Source: an uncultured SAR116 cluster alpha proteobacterium (lineage in GTDB: Bacteria > Pseudomonadota > Alphaproteobacteria > Puniceispirillales > Marisalimonadaceae). From it: a stretch of 32,784 bases of DNA. Positions within the stretch are counted from its first letter, which is position 1, and the number at the start of each line of letters is the position of its first letter. Shown here piece by piece: positions 24,331 through 32,784 of this stretch. The stretch spans positions 1-32,784 of the forward strand of contig CABXSI010000006.1 in assembly GCA_902514865.1 (NCBI GenBank), given 5' to 3'. The position numbers were made by a program, and so were the translations under genes. The notes below the pieces were generated by a model. It was not told the DNA's origin. It searched no databases and saw only the letters and a list, made by a program, of their open reading frames with translations.

Positions 24331-25050
24331 TTATTTAGAGTTAGGTACTGAACTTCTTGATGGCATGTGCTTTATTCTGCCTTTATTTTTCATAAGATTA
24401 ATTAAAACAACACCAGAAATGAAACCACCAATATGTGCTGCATAAGCTACGCCTCCGGAATTTAAGTCATTTCCACTAAAGCTTAAAAACTGTATTAAAA
24501 TCCATCCTCCAAGAACTATAAAAGCTCTGATTTTAAATATCTTAACAAAAATTATAAACCAAAAGAAAACTTTAATTTTTGCTTTAGGAAAAAGAACTAA
24601 ATATGCACCTAAGACACCAGCAATTGCTCCTGACGCTCCAATCATAGGGATTGTAGAACTAGTATCCAATAATGCCTGTGAAAGTGCTGCAAATATTCCA
24701 GTTAATAAATAAAATATAATAAACTTTGTTTTGCCTAAGTTTTCTTCAACATTATCACCAAAAATATATAGATAAGTCATATTCCCGATTAGATGCATCC
24801 ACCCACCATGTAAAAACATAGATGTAACAATTGAAATAAAAGCTGGAACAACTTTTAAACTATTAGATAATTCAGAATACCCAAACAAAATCGCTGGTAT
24901 CATTCCAAAGCTTAAAAAAATCTGTTCTTTTATATATTCTTGTTTAAAGATATAATTTAAAAATATTATAGAACAAATAAAAATAATGCTCCAACTTACA
25001 ACTGGTTTTTTTATCGTTGGGTTTTCATCAGCAAAAGGAAAAAAAAACAT
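24331..25050 (-). CDS. Rhomboid-family intramembrane serine protease
   Basis: Polytopic inner-membrane protease, 239 residues. About six hydrophobic segments: about 18-35, 45-56, 68-82, 109-127, 134-155 and 205-217, with further hydrophobic stretches near 160-195. The family signature HGGWMHLIGNM is at 81-91, the catalytic serine is S140 in GASGAIAG, and the paired His is H206 in AHIGGF. The catalytic residues are all present, so it should be active; substrates are unknown. The ATG shares its first base with the panC stop codon (TAATG on the minus strand), a typical coupled-translation arrangement. Confidence 0.92.
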   Translation of the reverse strand: MFFFPFADENPTIKKPVVSWSIIFICSIIFLNYIFKQEYIKEQIFLSFGMIPAILFGYSELSNSLKVVPAFISIVTSMFLHGGWMHLIGNMTYLYIFGDNVEENLGKTKFIIFYLLTGIFAALSQALLDTSSTIPMIGASGAIAGVLGAYLVLFPKAKIKVFFWFIIFVKIFKIRAFIVLGGWILIQFLSFSGNDLNSGGVAYAAHIGGFISGVVLINLMKNKGRIKHMPSRSSVPNSK

Positions 25051-25892
25051 TAAAATTCAATATTATCAATTAATCGTGTGTTATTTATTTTTACGGAACT
25101 TAAAAAAATTTTTTTTCCGTTAAAACTACTATCTTTAATTATATTAAGTTTACTATCTCTCAGCTCAAAATAATCAGGATCAAGGTTTTTAGCAATTAAG
25201 AACTTTTTTGCATTATCTATGATTTCGTGAAGGAGAACATTTTTCTTATAAGATTTGACACTGTTTTCAAGACATTTGAATAAATTAGAAGCCAAAGTAA
25301 TTTCGGTTTTAGACAAATAATTATTCCTTGAAGATAAAGCGACACCATTTTTAGATCTTATAATTGGAGCTTTTAACAAAGATAAATAAGGGTGTAAATT
25401 TTTGGCCATGTGTTTTATTAAAATTTGTTGTTGGTAATCTTTTGCTCCAAAGATTGCAATATCAGGTCTTATAATTTCAAAAATTTTGTTAACAACCGTC
25501 AAAACACCGTTAAAATGACCTGGTCTTATTTTACCACAGAGCTCATTTCCAAGTTTTCCGGCTTCAATTTGTTTCAACTTTTCATATTCGGGAAACACTT
25601 CATTTTTGTTTTTTGGGATAAATAAAATATCACATTTTTCTTTAGTTAATTTTTGGATATCTGTTTCTTCTGTTCTTGGATATTTGTAATAGTCTTCGTT
25701 TTTTCCAAACTGAAGTGGATTGACAAAAATTGTTGTAATTGTTTTCTTAGCATTTAATTTGGCTAATTTTATTAATGATAGATGCCCATCATGCAAGTTG
25801 CCCATAGTGGGTATTAAAGCTAACTTGCCGGGCTCTTGAGAAAAAAATTGTAAAGTTTTATTAAGATCTTTTCTTGTACGGGCAATAATCAT
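25050..25892 (-). CDS. panC: Pantothenate synthetase
   Basis: Joins pantoate and beta-alanine with ATP in coenzyme A biosynthesis. 280 residues, full length. The adenylate-forming fold is shown by PTMGNLHDGHLSLI (the HxGH motif), TIFVNPLQFGKNEDYYKYPRT, the mobile-loop CGKIRPGHFNGVLTVVNK, FGAKDYQQ and the KMSKS-like RSKNGVALSSRNNYLS. No panB is adjacent, so the pathway is split in this genome or panB lies elsewhere. It sits 48 bp downstream of the 3' end of tRNA-Leu on the same strand, so both may share transcription. Confidence 0.96.
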   Translation of the reverse strand: MIIARTRKDLNKTLQFFSQEPGKLALIPTMGNLHDGHLSLIKLAKLNAKKTITTIFVNPLQFGKNEDYYKYPRTEETDIQKLTKEKCDILFIPKNKNEVFPEYEKLKQIEAGKLGNELCGKIRPGHFNGVLTVVNKIFEIIRPDIAIFGAKDYQQQILIKHMAKNLHPYLSLLKAPIIRSKNGVALSSRNNYLSKTEITLASNLFKCLENSVKSYKKNVLLHEIIDNAKKFLIAKNLDPDYFELRDSKLNIIKDSSFNGKKIFLSSVKINNTRLIDNIEF

Positions 25893-25940
25893 TTATACAA
25901 TGGCCTATGTACTTTATTAAGGTCAATAAAATTAATTATA

Positions 25941-26027
25941 TGGTACGAGCGGGGGGACTTGAACCCCCACGTCCTTATCGGACTCTGGATTTTAAGTCCA
26001 GTGCGTCTACCATTCCGCCACGCTCGC
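25941..26027 (-). tRNA. tRNA-Leu (anticodon UAA)
   Basis: An 87-nt tRNA on the minus strand. The acceptor stem GCGAGCG pairs with CGCTCGT (last pair G-U), the anticodon stem CTGGA/TCCAG encloses the loop CTTAAAA with anticodon TAA, and the long variable arm AGTCCGATAAGGACGT marks it as a class II leucine tRNA. The T arm GGGGG-TTCAAGT-CCCCC is perfect, and the CCA end is encoded (TGG at 25941-25943). It reads codon TTA, the favoured Leu codon of this AT-rich genome. Confidence 0.97.
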
Positions 26028-26043
26028 AAAACCATATATTTGT

Positions 26044-26072
26044 TGTGTACCCTAGGTTTGCGAGTATGGCAA
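26044..26072 (-). promoter_or_regulatory. Candidate promoter of the tRNA-Leu gene
   Basis: On the minus strand TTGCCA (26067-26072) lies 17 bp upstream of TACACA (26044-26049), which is about 16 bp before the tRNA 5' end. The -35 match is 5 of 6, the -10 match weak. The G/C-richer spacer stands out from the AT-rich surroundings. Confidence 0.35.
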
Positions 26073-26177
26073 GTTATTTCTAAATTTATTTTTTTAGGGA
26101 TAATTTTCTATATTATATATTTTATATGAAAAAGTAGACACAAATCTAGACAAACCATTTAATAACATAATTATTAC

Positions 26178-26209
26178 AAGGGAGAGAAACTAAAATGAGT
26201 TATATGTAA
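26178..26209 (+). other. Strong ribosome-binding site and four-codon frame upstream of the RTX gene
   Basis: AAGGGAG at 26178-26184 is followed after 10 bp by ATG AGT TAT ATG TAA (26195-26209), encoding MSYM. The RTX protein itself starts MSYE 125 bp later in another frame and without a comparable ribosome-binding site. The short frame could be a leader peptide or a relic of the original start displaced by an insertion or duplication. Confidence 0.45.
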
Positions 26210-26319
26210 AAAAATTTATCAAAAAATCTATTTTTTCTAATAGTGTGACAAAGATCATTTAAAAAAAAATTATTTTTGTTAAGGTTATTTTCATATACCT
26301 AAATCATGGATACTTGTAC

Positions 26320-29300
26320 ATGTCTTATGAAATAATTAAAGTTATTAATTCACGACACAATCTTCCTGGCGGAGTCAATGATAATATTGGAGTTTATCCT
26401 GAGGAAGGTGATAATATCATCAAATTAACTATGTCTAATTCACATGGCTATTATCACTATATACAAGATGGTCCATGGGGATCCGACTGGATGTTGATTT
26501 CCACTGACATGGATGGAGATGTTCAAAATTACAATTTAGATTTTGAGCCTTATATCCCAATTCAGTGGTATAGCCAAAATATGAATCAATATTTTGTGGA
26601 TGGTTCTGCAAATTTTAAAGACGCTACAACGGGCATTTATAATGACGAAGAAGTTTTATTTGAATTATATGCTGGAGCAAGTAATCGAAATGCAGGTGAA
26701 ATTCATGTACTAATAAGAGACGCAGAAAACCTTGAAAAACTTCATCAAATTGAAATTTCAACAGATACATTTGAAGATTTAGTTTTCAATGACAATGCAT
26801 TTATTGAATATTATGACGGTCATGTTTTTGTTGCTTATGCACCTGTGGGAACAGATCAAGATTTTTTTGATGGCGATATTCTATCTCATAATGTCGGAAA
26901 TGCTAATGAAATTAAAATAATCAAAATATCTTTAGATATAAATGCAGATCAAAACTTGTATGATAATGAGTTTTCTGAATATCATACCATTTTTCATAAT
27001 ACCAATAATGATCAGTATATAGGCCATTCAAATATAGTTTCCGTATATCAGGAGGATTGGAGTGTAAATCCTAGAACATATATAAATGATTTTGATATTG
27101 TAAATGATACAATATTTTTATCATTCGAAAATGTCGAGCAATCGCAAAGTTATTATGGTAACAATATACTTTATACAAATACTAGCTTAGATAGTATTTC
27201 ATCTCCTTTTACAATTAGCAATTTATCACAGCCAGGTTACATCAAAACTTTTGAAAATCAATTTGGCTTTATTATAGACAATACTATTAATATTTTTAAT
27301 AAAAATTTACAATCAGTTGCTAATATTGATTTGAACTTAACAGATAGCTATATAGTTGATTTTGAAATCTTGAATAATGATGATTTGTTGGTTCTTACAG
27401 CCTCTCCAGTTGGTTGGGATGGTGATCTGGCGCATTCTAGTGTTAAGAAAAATCTTTATGTTGACAGAATTAATTATTCTGGAGAATTATTACAAGATAC
27501 TACATTGTTAGCCAATGATTTTGGTTTAGTAGATGATAGATCAAATGTGTCATGGTATGCCCATGTAAATGCGGCTGCTGACGGTAATCATTATTTAATT
27601 GATTATTCAAGCGATTTCTATAATTGGGATGTTGGGACGGATGAATCAGCAAGAATAATTGCATTTTCTAGTAATTACTCTCCTTCTGGAAATATAACTT
27701 TAACAGGTGATTTTCGTGAAGGTCAGATAATAACAATCGAAAACAATATAAATGATTTTGATGAATTAGGAGAATTCTCATATGAATGGTTTAGAAATGG
27801 AACTATTATTCCAAACGAAAATAACAACTATCTTTTATTAACCCAAAGTGATGTAAATAATAATATAACCGCTGAAATATCATATATAGACCAAAATGGT
27901 ACTTTAGAAAACATTTCAAGTGATCAGTCAGAAATTATAGTTAATGTTAATGATTTGCCAACTGGTAATATCAGAATTGTTGGTGATCTGAATGATGATA
28001 TTTTTGAAGGCCAAGAATTATCAATTTCTCTTGATGATATTTATGAAGAAGATGGCTTCGTTTTAGAAAATGTAAGTTATGAGTGGTATTTGAATAATGA
28101 ATTAATTTCTAATGGAGATACATTCACGCCTCTTCCACAAAATGCTGGTGATGAGTTATATGTAAAAGGATTATATCAAGATAATTTTGGAAAAAATGAA
28201 AACATATATAGCAATACCGTTAATATTCAAAATAAAAATAATGATCCTGAAAATGTAAAGTTAATAATATATGAAAGTTATAATACTAATACTCATTATT
28301 ATAATAAAAATGAGGAAAATATATTTATAAATACAAGTGTTAATAACCTTTATCAAAATTCACAAATAGAATTACTTTGGGAAGACTTAGATGGTTTTGA
28401 AGTTAACGATGTTAATGTTTCATGGTTTGCTGATCAAAATTTACTGCAAAGTGGACAAGGTTTAACTTCAATAATACTAGATCAGAATGCGGTAGGTAAA
28501 AAACTCTCAGCATCAGTTGAATATACTGATAATTTTACGACTAGTGAAAATTTTTCAATTGATATTGCAAATGAAATCATAAATACAAATGATCCCTTAG
28601 TTGGATATTTTAATATAGTTGGTCAAAACGATTTAGGTTCTGAAATATCTATAGATTTAAGCAACTTAGAAGATTTAGATGGAATAGATTATGAAAGAAT
28701 GGAATTTTCTTGGTTTAGAGTAAAAGAAGATGGTCAACAAACTTTATTTGTAGATAATCAAGAGTTAAATGTAGAGAAGATATTATTTGCAAATCAAAAT
28801 ACATATACTCTTTCATCGCATGATTTAAATAATATTTTAGCAGTTGAACTTAAAGTATTTGATGATTTTGGAAATTATTCATTTATTACAAGCGATACAA
28901 ATGATTTGACTGCTCTAATTGATAATAACAATGTTTTAAATGTCATAAGCGAAAACGTTCAAAATGATGATGAAGTAGGAATTACAGTTAATGCATACGA
29001 TGCTGTTAATTCAAACTCTCTAATAACTTACAATCTTCTAAACGATGCGAATGGCAGGTTCCAAATAGATAATGAAACTGGCATCGTTTCAATTAAAGAT
29101 AGTAATTTATTATCTTTCAAAAATGCAAACTCACACGAAATAGTAGCTGAAGCCATAAATGAAAATGGTCACTCAAAAACTCAAACATTTACCATTAAAA
29201 TTTTGGATCATTTTGGTGAAGGAGATACAGAGAGTCTTTATTACTTTGTTGATGATCCTAATTATCAAAATTTAATTTACGATATACCTCCAGAATTTGA

Positions 29301-32300
29301 CCAAGAAGATGCTACTTCAAACTATCCAGAGATTGAAATTTCAAAACCCCAAGATTTCCCTGATAGTAGTCTTATCATTTATAATCCTTTTGCTGAATTT
29401 GATTATGGCTCATCTGACGCAGATCAATTGGAACTTAACTTTGATAAATATAGATGGTTGCATGATTATAATAATTTTAATGGTCTACATATAAATTCTA
29501 CTGATGATCAAATAAATTTTGAAAATCAAATAATTTATCCAAATTCTATTAAAATGCCTAATGATAAAATCATTGATTTAAGCCTGGTAGATACATATAG
29601 AACTGGCGCTGGATTTGAAACACATTCTACTATTGAAAATGACTACATCAATTTATCTGGTTATGAATTATCTGATTTTACATCTAACATAAGTCGTTAC
29701 AGTTTTGATATAACTTTGTCTCCTGGTAATGATGTTTATATTAACCCAACTTTTACAGTTGATGGTAGGGCAATGGGAGAAATTGATGCAAGAAATTATG
29801 CCCCTAATAGACAATATGATGATCGTTTTAATTTAGATGTACCTGATTTATTGAGGTTTGAATTTGTTAATGAAAAAGATTTATTAATTTATGACGATAC
29901 AAATGGCACCGTTACTGAGGCATATAATTTTAGTGTTATTACCACATCAAAGATGACTCAAAATGTAGTCATAGCCAATGAAGGAAGACAATCTTTTCAT
30001 TCAATTGGTGTAACTGATATAATTACTGGTGGATTAGATCAAGATAATTTCGATTTACGATTTGATGACAATAATTATCAAAATCAACAACTTATAATTA
30101 CAGATTACGAAAATGGAGAAGAGATTAAAATTCAAGAGAAATGGTTTCCTAATGGTAATTTTTTAGACAATAATGGTGTCTTATCTGATAATTTTGAAAT
30201 TTCATATGATACTTTAAATAACCAAACAAATATAAAGATCCTCACCAGGGATAGCAATCATGATTCATCAATAATTTTAAATGGCAAGTTTGATCTTTCA
30301 ATTGTTGAAGAAAGAAGTGATGGAGATATTATACTTAAGTTTATTGATTTAGGTAATAATTTTACCTCTGGAAATGATATTTTAGGTCCACTTGGAGAGT
30401 GGTGGGAACAAGATAGTGTCTTATCAGGGTTAGAAAATAGTTACACTTTAACTGGCGGTCTTGGTCAGGATGTAATTGGTGGAGGATCTCAGGACGATAT
30501 ACTTGATGGTGGTGAGGAATTATTTCAAGACGAGTTTGGTAATGACGTTGATGAAAATGGTCTGTTAGCGCTAGACAGACTAGTATATTATGACGCACCT
30601 TCTGGTATAAATGCAAATTTAATTACTGGTATTGTTGAAGATGGTTATGGGTCGATAGACCAAGTATCTAATTTCGAAAGATTATATGCTAGTTATTATG
30701 ATGACACTATAATCTTATCTAATGATTACCTACGTGGACATTTACCAGCTTATGGGAATGATACCTTAGTAGGTCTAGATACATCTGATGGTATTAATAA
30801 TACATATGTTAGCTACTGGCACCTTGATTCTGATGACGACGTTACTGACGAATATGTCGTAGTTAATTATGATCAAGGTACGGTCGACAAAATAATAGTT
30901 GGTGGAGACTTTGCAGGCACCTATCAAGATACATTTACCGGTTATGTTGGCGGTTTTGTAGGCAGTAAAGGAAATGACGTTTTCTATGGAGTGTCTTCTG
31001 GTGCCTATTATTATCCTGTAGCAGGGTACATTCTAGACAATCCAACTGGAACAGTTGATTTAGGGTATGGTACTTTTAATGGATATTGGGGCGATGATAC
31101 TGTTATTATTTTAGGTTCTGGTGAAGATCGTGCATTAGGTGGCACTGGAAAAGATCTTTTTGTTGTATATGGGCATGGAGAAAAAGATAAAATCTCTGGT
31201 GACTTACATGACGGCCAAGAAGTTTCTGATAACCCAACTGAAGATTTCGACACATTTGTAATTGGAGGTGAGGGAACAGTTCAAATTACTGACTACCAAG
31301 TTGGGGAAGAAATAATCTTATTAGATTACGATATTCAATCTGTAGATGATGTAACAGTTAATTATGATTTTATCCAAGATCAGACAACTTTAAGTTTTGT
31401 ATCTGGAGCAGTTGATCATGCAGACAGAGTTCTTATTAATGGAAGACTTGAAATTGACAGTTTTGAACAAACTACTTTTAACAATCAATATACACAAAAC
31501 ACAATTGTAGATAATGCTACGCCTGACTATAAGATAACAATGAAAAGTTATTATACTGACATTAATGGTTCAGATAATGATGATGACATATTTGGAACTG
31601 ATTTACCTGATAGAATTTATATAAATGGAGGTAATAAATCAGTTTTTGGTCTAGGTAGTGATGATATTTTAATACATAATGCGTCGGGAGATCAAGATTA
31701 CGATGGCGGCGCAGGCATTGATACTATTGAAATTCATTATCAAAACTGGACAACTGCACCTTCAGATTTTTTGGGAGAAATTAATTTATCAACAAGTTTT
31801 GTTGGATCTCCAAATGATCCAGATAATCCACTCAACGATACCGTTACAAATATAGAAAACGCTACTGTTTTTGGTGATAAAGATTTTATTATTGTGGGAG
31901 ATGTCAATGACAACGTTCTAAAGGGTGGCTCTGGTGATGATATCCTATATACAGGCGAGGGCGACGACCAGTTGTATGGAAATTTTGGAGATGACATTCT
32001 TATCCGAAGCGGTTCTGGAACCCAGATATTTGATGGTGGAGAAGGTAATGATACTTTCGAAGTGAATTATGAAATTTATTTGGGTGAACTCTTAGATGGT
32101 TTTACTACTTCATATCCCATAAATCCTGATTTTGAACAAATCATAGTAATTGATTTAGTCAACGGCATAAGTGGACAGAAGGGCAACACAAATCATCAAG
32201 CTACATTAATATCAATTGAGAATGCTACATTTGGTGGTTATTTTGATGTTGAAATTATTGGAACCAACGAGGACAACATAATAAGATCTGGTGATGGTGA

Positions 32301-32784
32301 TGATTATCTATACGGCGGTGACGGTAACGATTTTATTAACTCAGGTCCTGGAACTGACATTATAACAACTGGAAATGGGTTAGACACAATTTTAATTAAG
32401 CCAATTCATGCGAATTATACGATGGGCTCAGCAGACAGGATAACTGACTTTGAAGATGGTTCAGATCAATTTGCGTTGGATGGTATAAGTTTTTCAGATA
32501 TTTCAATTGAACAGGGATTTTTTGGTGAATATGTTAACCACACAATTTTAACCACATCTGATGGTTGGTTAGGTGTTTTAGAAAATACATCTGCAATCAA
32601 TATTAACGCTGATGATTTTTACGAAATTGTTTTTTTAGATGAAGACTTATCAAATAAAGACAAAGCCACCTTCATCGCCTCGATAGACAAGTGGTTACCC
32701 GATACAGATGGCTCTGAACCAAAGTGGATGGATGGTCCTACAATGAAACTACACCGTAAGGATATAGCAGATGAAGTAGGCATA
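26320..32784 (+). CDS. Giant RTX-type secreted protein with Ig-like and cadherin-like modules, 3' end outside window
   Basis: An open frame of 2155 codons from ATG 26320 to the right edge with no stop. I read every codon and found no cysteine; Asp, Asn, Glu and Gly dominate, as in type I secretion substrates, and there is no signal peptide. About residues 1-450 form an unassigned, possibly propeller-like region. Four Ig-like modules follow (about 456-547, 548-642, 645-758, 759-867), with Trp cores SYEWFRNG, SYEWYLNN, VSWFADQN and FSWFRVKE. A cadherin-like module is at about 868-965 (FQIDNETGIVSI). An unassigned stretch reaches about 1378. RTX nonapeptides are scattered at 1379-1400, 1600-1627, 1748-1800, 1868-1915 and 1988-2025, e.g. 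GGSGDDILY and GGDGNDFIN. The end has a TDFEDGSDQFAL module. Probably a large calcium-binding surface or secreted protein; its role is unknown. Confidence 0.85.
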   Translation, partial: MSYEIIKVINSRHNLPGGVNDNIGVYPEEGDNIIKLTMSNSHGYYHYIQDGPWGSDWMLISTDMDGDVQNYNLDFEPYIPIQWYSQNMNQYFVDGSANFKDATTGIYNDEEVLFELYAGASNRNAGEIHVLIRDAENLEKLHQIEISTDTFEDLVFNDNAFIEYYDGHVFVAYAPVGTDQDFFDGDILSHNVGNANEIKIIKISLDINADQNLYDNEFSEYHTIFHNTNNDQYIGHSNIVSVYQEDWSVNPRTYINDFDIVNDTIFLSFENVEQSQSYYGNNILYTNTSLDSISSPFTISNLSQPGYIKTFENQFGFIIDNTINIFNKNLQSVANIDLNLTDSYIVDFEILNNDDLLVLTASPVGWDGDLAHSSVKKNLYVDRINYSGELLQDTTLLANDFGLVDDRSNVSWYAHVNAAADGNHYLIDYSSDFYNWDVGTDESARIIAFSSNYSPSGNITLTGDFREGQIITIENNINDFDELGEFSYEWFRNGTIIPNENNNYLLLTQSDVNNNITAEISYIDQNGTLENISSDQSEIIVNVNDLPTGNIRIVGDLNDDIFEGQELSISLDDIYEEDGFVLENVSYEWYLNNELISNGDTFTPLPQNAGDELYVKGLYQDNFGKNENIYSNTVNIQNKNNDPENVKLIIYESYNTNTHYYNKNEENIFINTSVNNLYQNSQIELLWEDLDGFEVNDVNVSWFADQNLLQSGQGLTSIILDQNAVGKKLSASVEYTDNFTTSENFSIDIANEIINTNDPLVGYFNIVGQNDLGSEISIDLSNLEDLDGIDYERMEFSWFRVKEDGQQTLFVDNQELNVEKILFANQNTYTLSSHDLNNILAVELKVFDDFGNYSFITSDTNDLTALIDNNNVLNVISENVQNDDEVGITVNAYDAVNSNSLITYNLLNDANGRFQIDNETGIVSIKDSNLLSFKNANSHEIVAEAINENGHSKTQTFTIKILDHFGEGDTESLYYFVDDPNYQNLIYDIPPEFDQEDATSNYPEIEISKPQDFPDSSLIIYNPFAEFDYGSSDADQLELNFDKYRWLHDYNNFNGLHINSTDDQINFENQIIYPNSIKMPNDKIIDLSLVDTYRTGAGFETHSTIENDYINLSGYELSDFTSNISRYSFDITLSPGNDVYINPTFTVDGRAMGEIDARNYAPNRQYDDRFNLDVPDLLRFEFVNEKDLLIYDDTNGTVTEAYNFSVITTSKMTQNVVIANEGRQSFHSIGVTDIITGGLDQDNFDLRFDDNNYQNQQLIITDYENGEEIKIQEKWFPNGNFLDNNGVLSDNFEISYDTLNNQTNIKILTRDSNHDSSIILNGKFDLSIVEERSDGDIILKFIDLGNNFTSGNDILGPLGEWWEQDSVLSGLENSYTLTGGLGQDVIGGGSQDDILDGGEELFQDEFGNDVDENGLLALDRLVYYDAPSGINANLITGIVEDGYGSIDQVSNFERLYASYYDDTIILSNDYLRGHLPAYGNDTLVGLDTSDGINNTYVSYWHLDSDDDVTDEYVVVNYDQGTVDKIIVGGDFAGTYQDTFTGYVGGFVGSKGNDVFYGVSSGAYYYPVAGYILDNPTGTVDLGYGTFNGYWGDDTVIILGSGEDRALGGTGKDLFVVYGHGEKDKISGDLHDGQEVSDNPTEDFDTFVIGGEGTVQITDYQVGEEIILLDYDIQSVDDVTVNYDFIQDQTTLSFVSGAVDHADRVLINGRLEIDSFEQTTFNNQYTQNTIVDNATPDYKITMKSYYTDINGSDNDDDIFGTDLPDRIYINGGNKSVFGLGSDDILIHNASGDQDYDGGAGIDTIEIHYQNWTTAPSDFLGEINLSTSFVGSPNDPDNPLNDTVTNIENATVFGDKDFIIVGDVNDNVLKGGSGDDILYTGEGDDQLYGNFGDDILIRSGSGTQIFDGGEGNDTFEVNYEIYLGELLDGFTTSYPINPDFEQIIVIDLVNGISGQKGNTNHQATLISIENATFGGYFDVEIIGTNEDNIIRSGDGDDYLYGGDGNDFINSGPGTDIITTGNGLDTILIKPIHANYTMGSADRITDFEDGSDQFALDGISFSDISIEQGFFGEYVNHTILTTSDGWLGVLENTSAININADDFYEIVFLDEDLSNKDKATFIASIDKWLPDTDGSEPKWMDGPTMKLHRKDIADEVGI

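Larger units (their letters stand above)
26028..26319. other. 292-bp AT-rich gap between tRNA-Leu and the RTX gene
   Basis: This stretch holds the candidate tRNA promoter (26044-26072), a 12-bp-spaced direct repeat of TAGACA at 26135-26140 and 26147-26152, and a strong ribosome-binding site with a four-codon frame at 26178-26209. I see no terminator hairpin and no other convincing coding frame. The promoter of the RTX gene is presumably here, but no -35/-10 pair stands out. Confidence 0.5.

Noticed and set aside
29297-31997. Several 65-85 codon frames on both strands within the RTX gene
   Set aside because: They are all in other frames of a single uninterrupted 2155-codon frame whose repeats are clearly recognisable.
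26320-32784. RTX and Ig-like repeats as a CRISPR-like or DNA-level tandem repeat array
   Set aside because: The repetition is at protein level only and is diverged; no identical DNA repeats with regular spacing were seen anywhere in the window.

Overview
The window is a strongly AT-rich chromosomal segment (roughly 30% G+C by eye, not counted), densely coding with short gaps, from what is most likely a streamlined marine alphaproteobacterium. Supporting this are the purB-purC-purS-purQ-purL-bolA-grxD order, the small discrete PurS/PurQ with a medium-length PurL, a short GltX of the alphaproteobacterial second type, the class II DAHP synthase, and a very large acidic cysteine-free RTX protein. 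I cannot name a genus.

Region 1 (1-7694) is accessory metabolism with a glutathione and oxidoreductase flavour. It holds a YghU-type glutathione transferase (cut by the left edge), a short-chain dehydrogenase (SDR), a scrambled block of three broken genes (about 1588-3373), a FrnE-like DsbA-family protein, a flavodoxin-like reductase, a 3-hydroxyisobutyrate-dehydrogenase-family enzyme, a mesaconyl-C4-CoA-hydratase-like hot-dog enzyme and glutathione reductase. In the scrambled block, a bicupin gene is split onto opposite strands: its N-terminal half is on the minus strand, and its C-terminal half is fused in frame to the first 115 or so residues of a TauD-family dioxygenase on the plus strand. 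The C-terminal two thirds of an SDR abuts the bicupin half directly.

Region 2 (7800-16376, plus strand) is core biosynthesis and translation: class II DAHP synthase overlapping nicotinate phosphoribosyltransferase, then glutamine-dependent NAD synthetase (the Preiss-Handler pair), gltX, cysS, a TrmJ/SpoU RNA methyltransferase, and rpsD behind a leader with two small hairpins.

Region 3 (16423-22363, minus strand) is a convergent purine operon read as purB, purC, purS, purQ, purL, followed by bolA and the CGFS monothiol glutaredoxin grxD. A hairpin lies between rpsD and grxD.

Region 4 (22491-26027) has a tiny lysine-rich protein, map (methionine aminopeptidase), a CinA N-domain protein, a rhomboid protease translationally coupled to panC, and tRNA-Leu(UAA).

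Region 5 (26028-32784) is a 292-bp AT-rich gap followed by an uninterrupted reading frame that runs off the right edge (2155 codons visible). It contains a possible propeller-like N-terminal region, four Ig-like modules, one cadherin-like module and scattered RTX calcium-binding repeats. It looks like a type I secretion substrate. A strong ribosome-binding site in front of a four-codon frame lies upstream of it.
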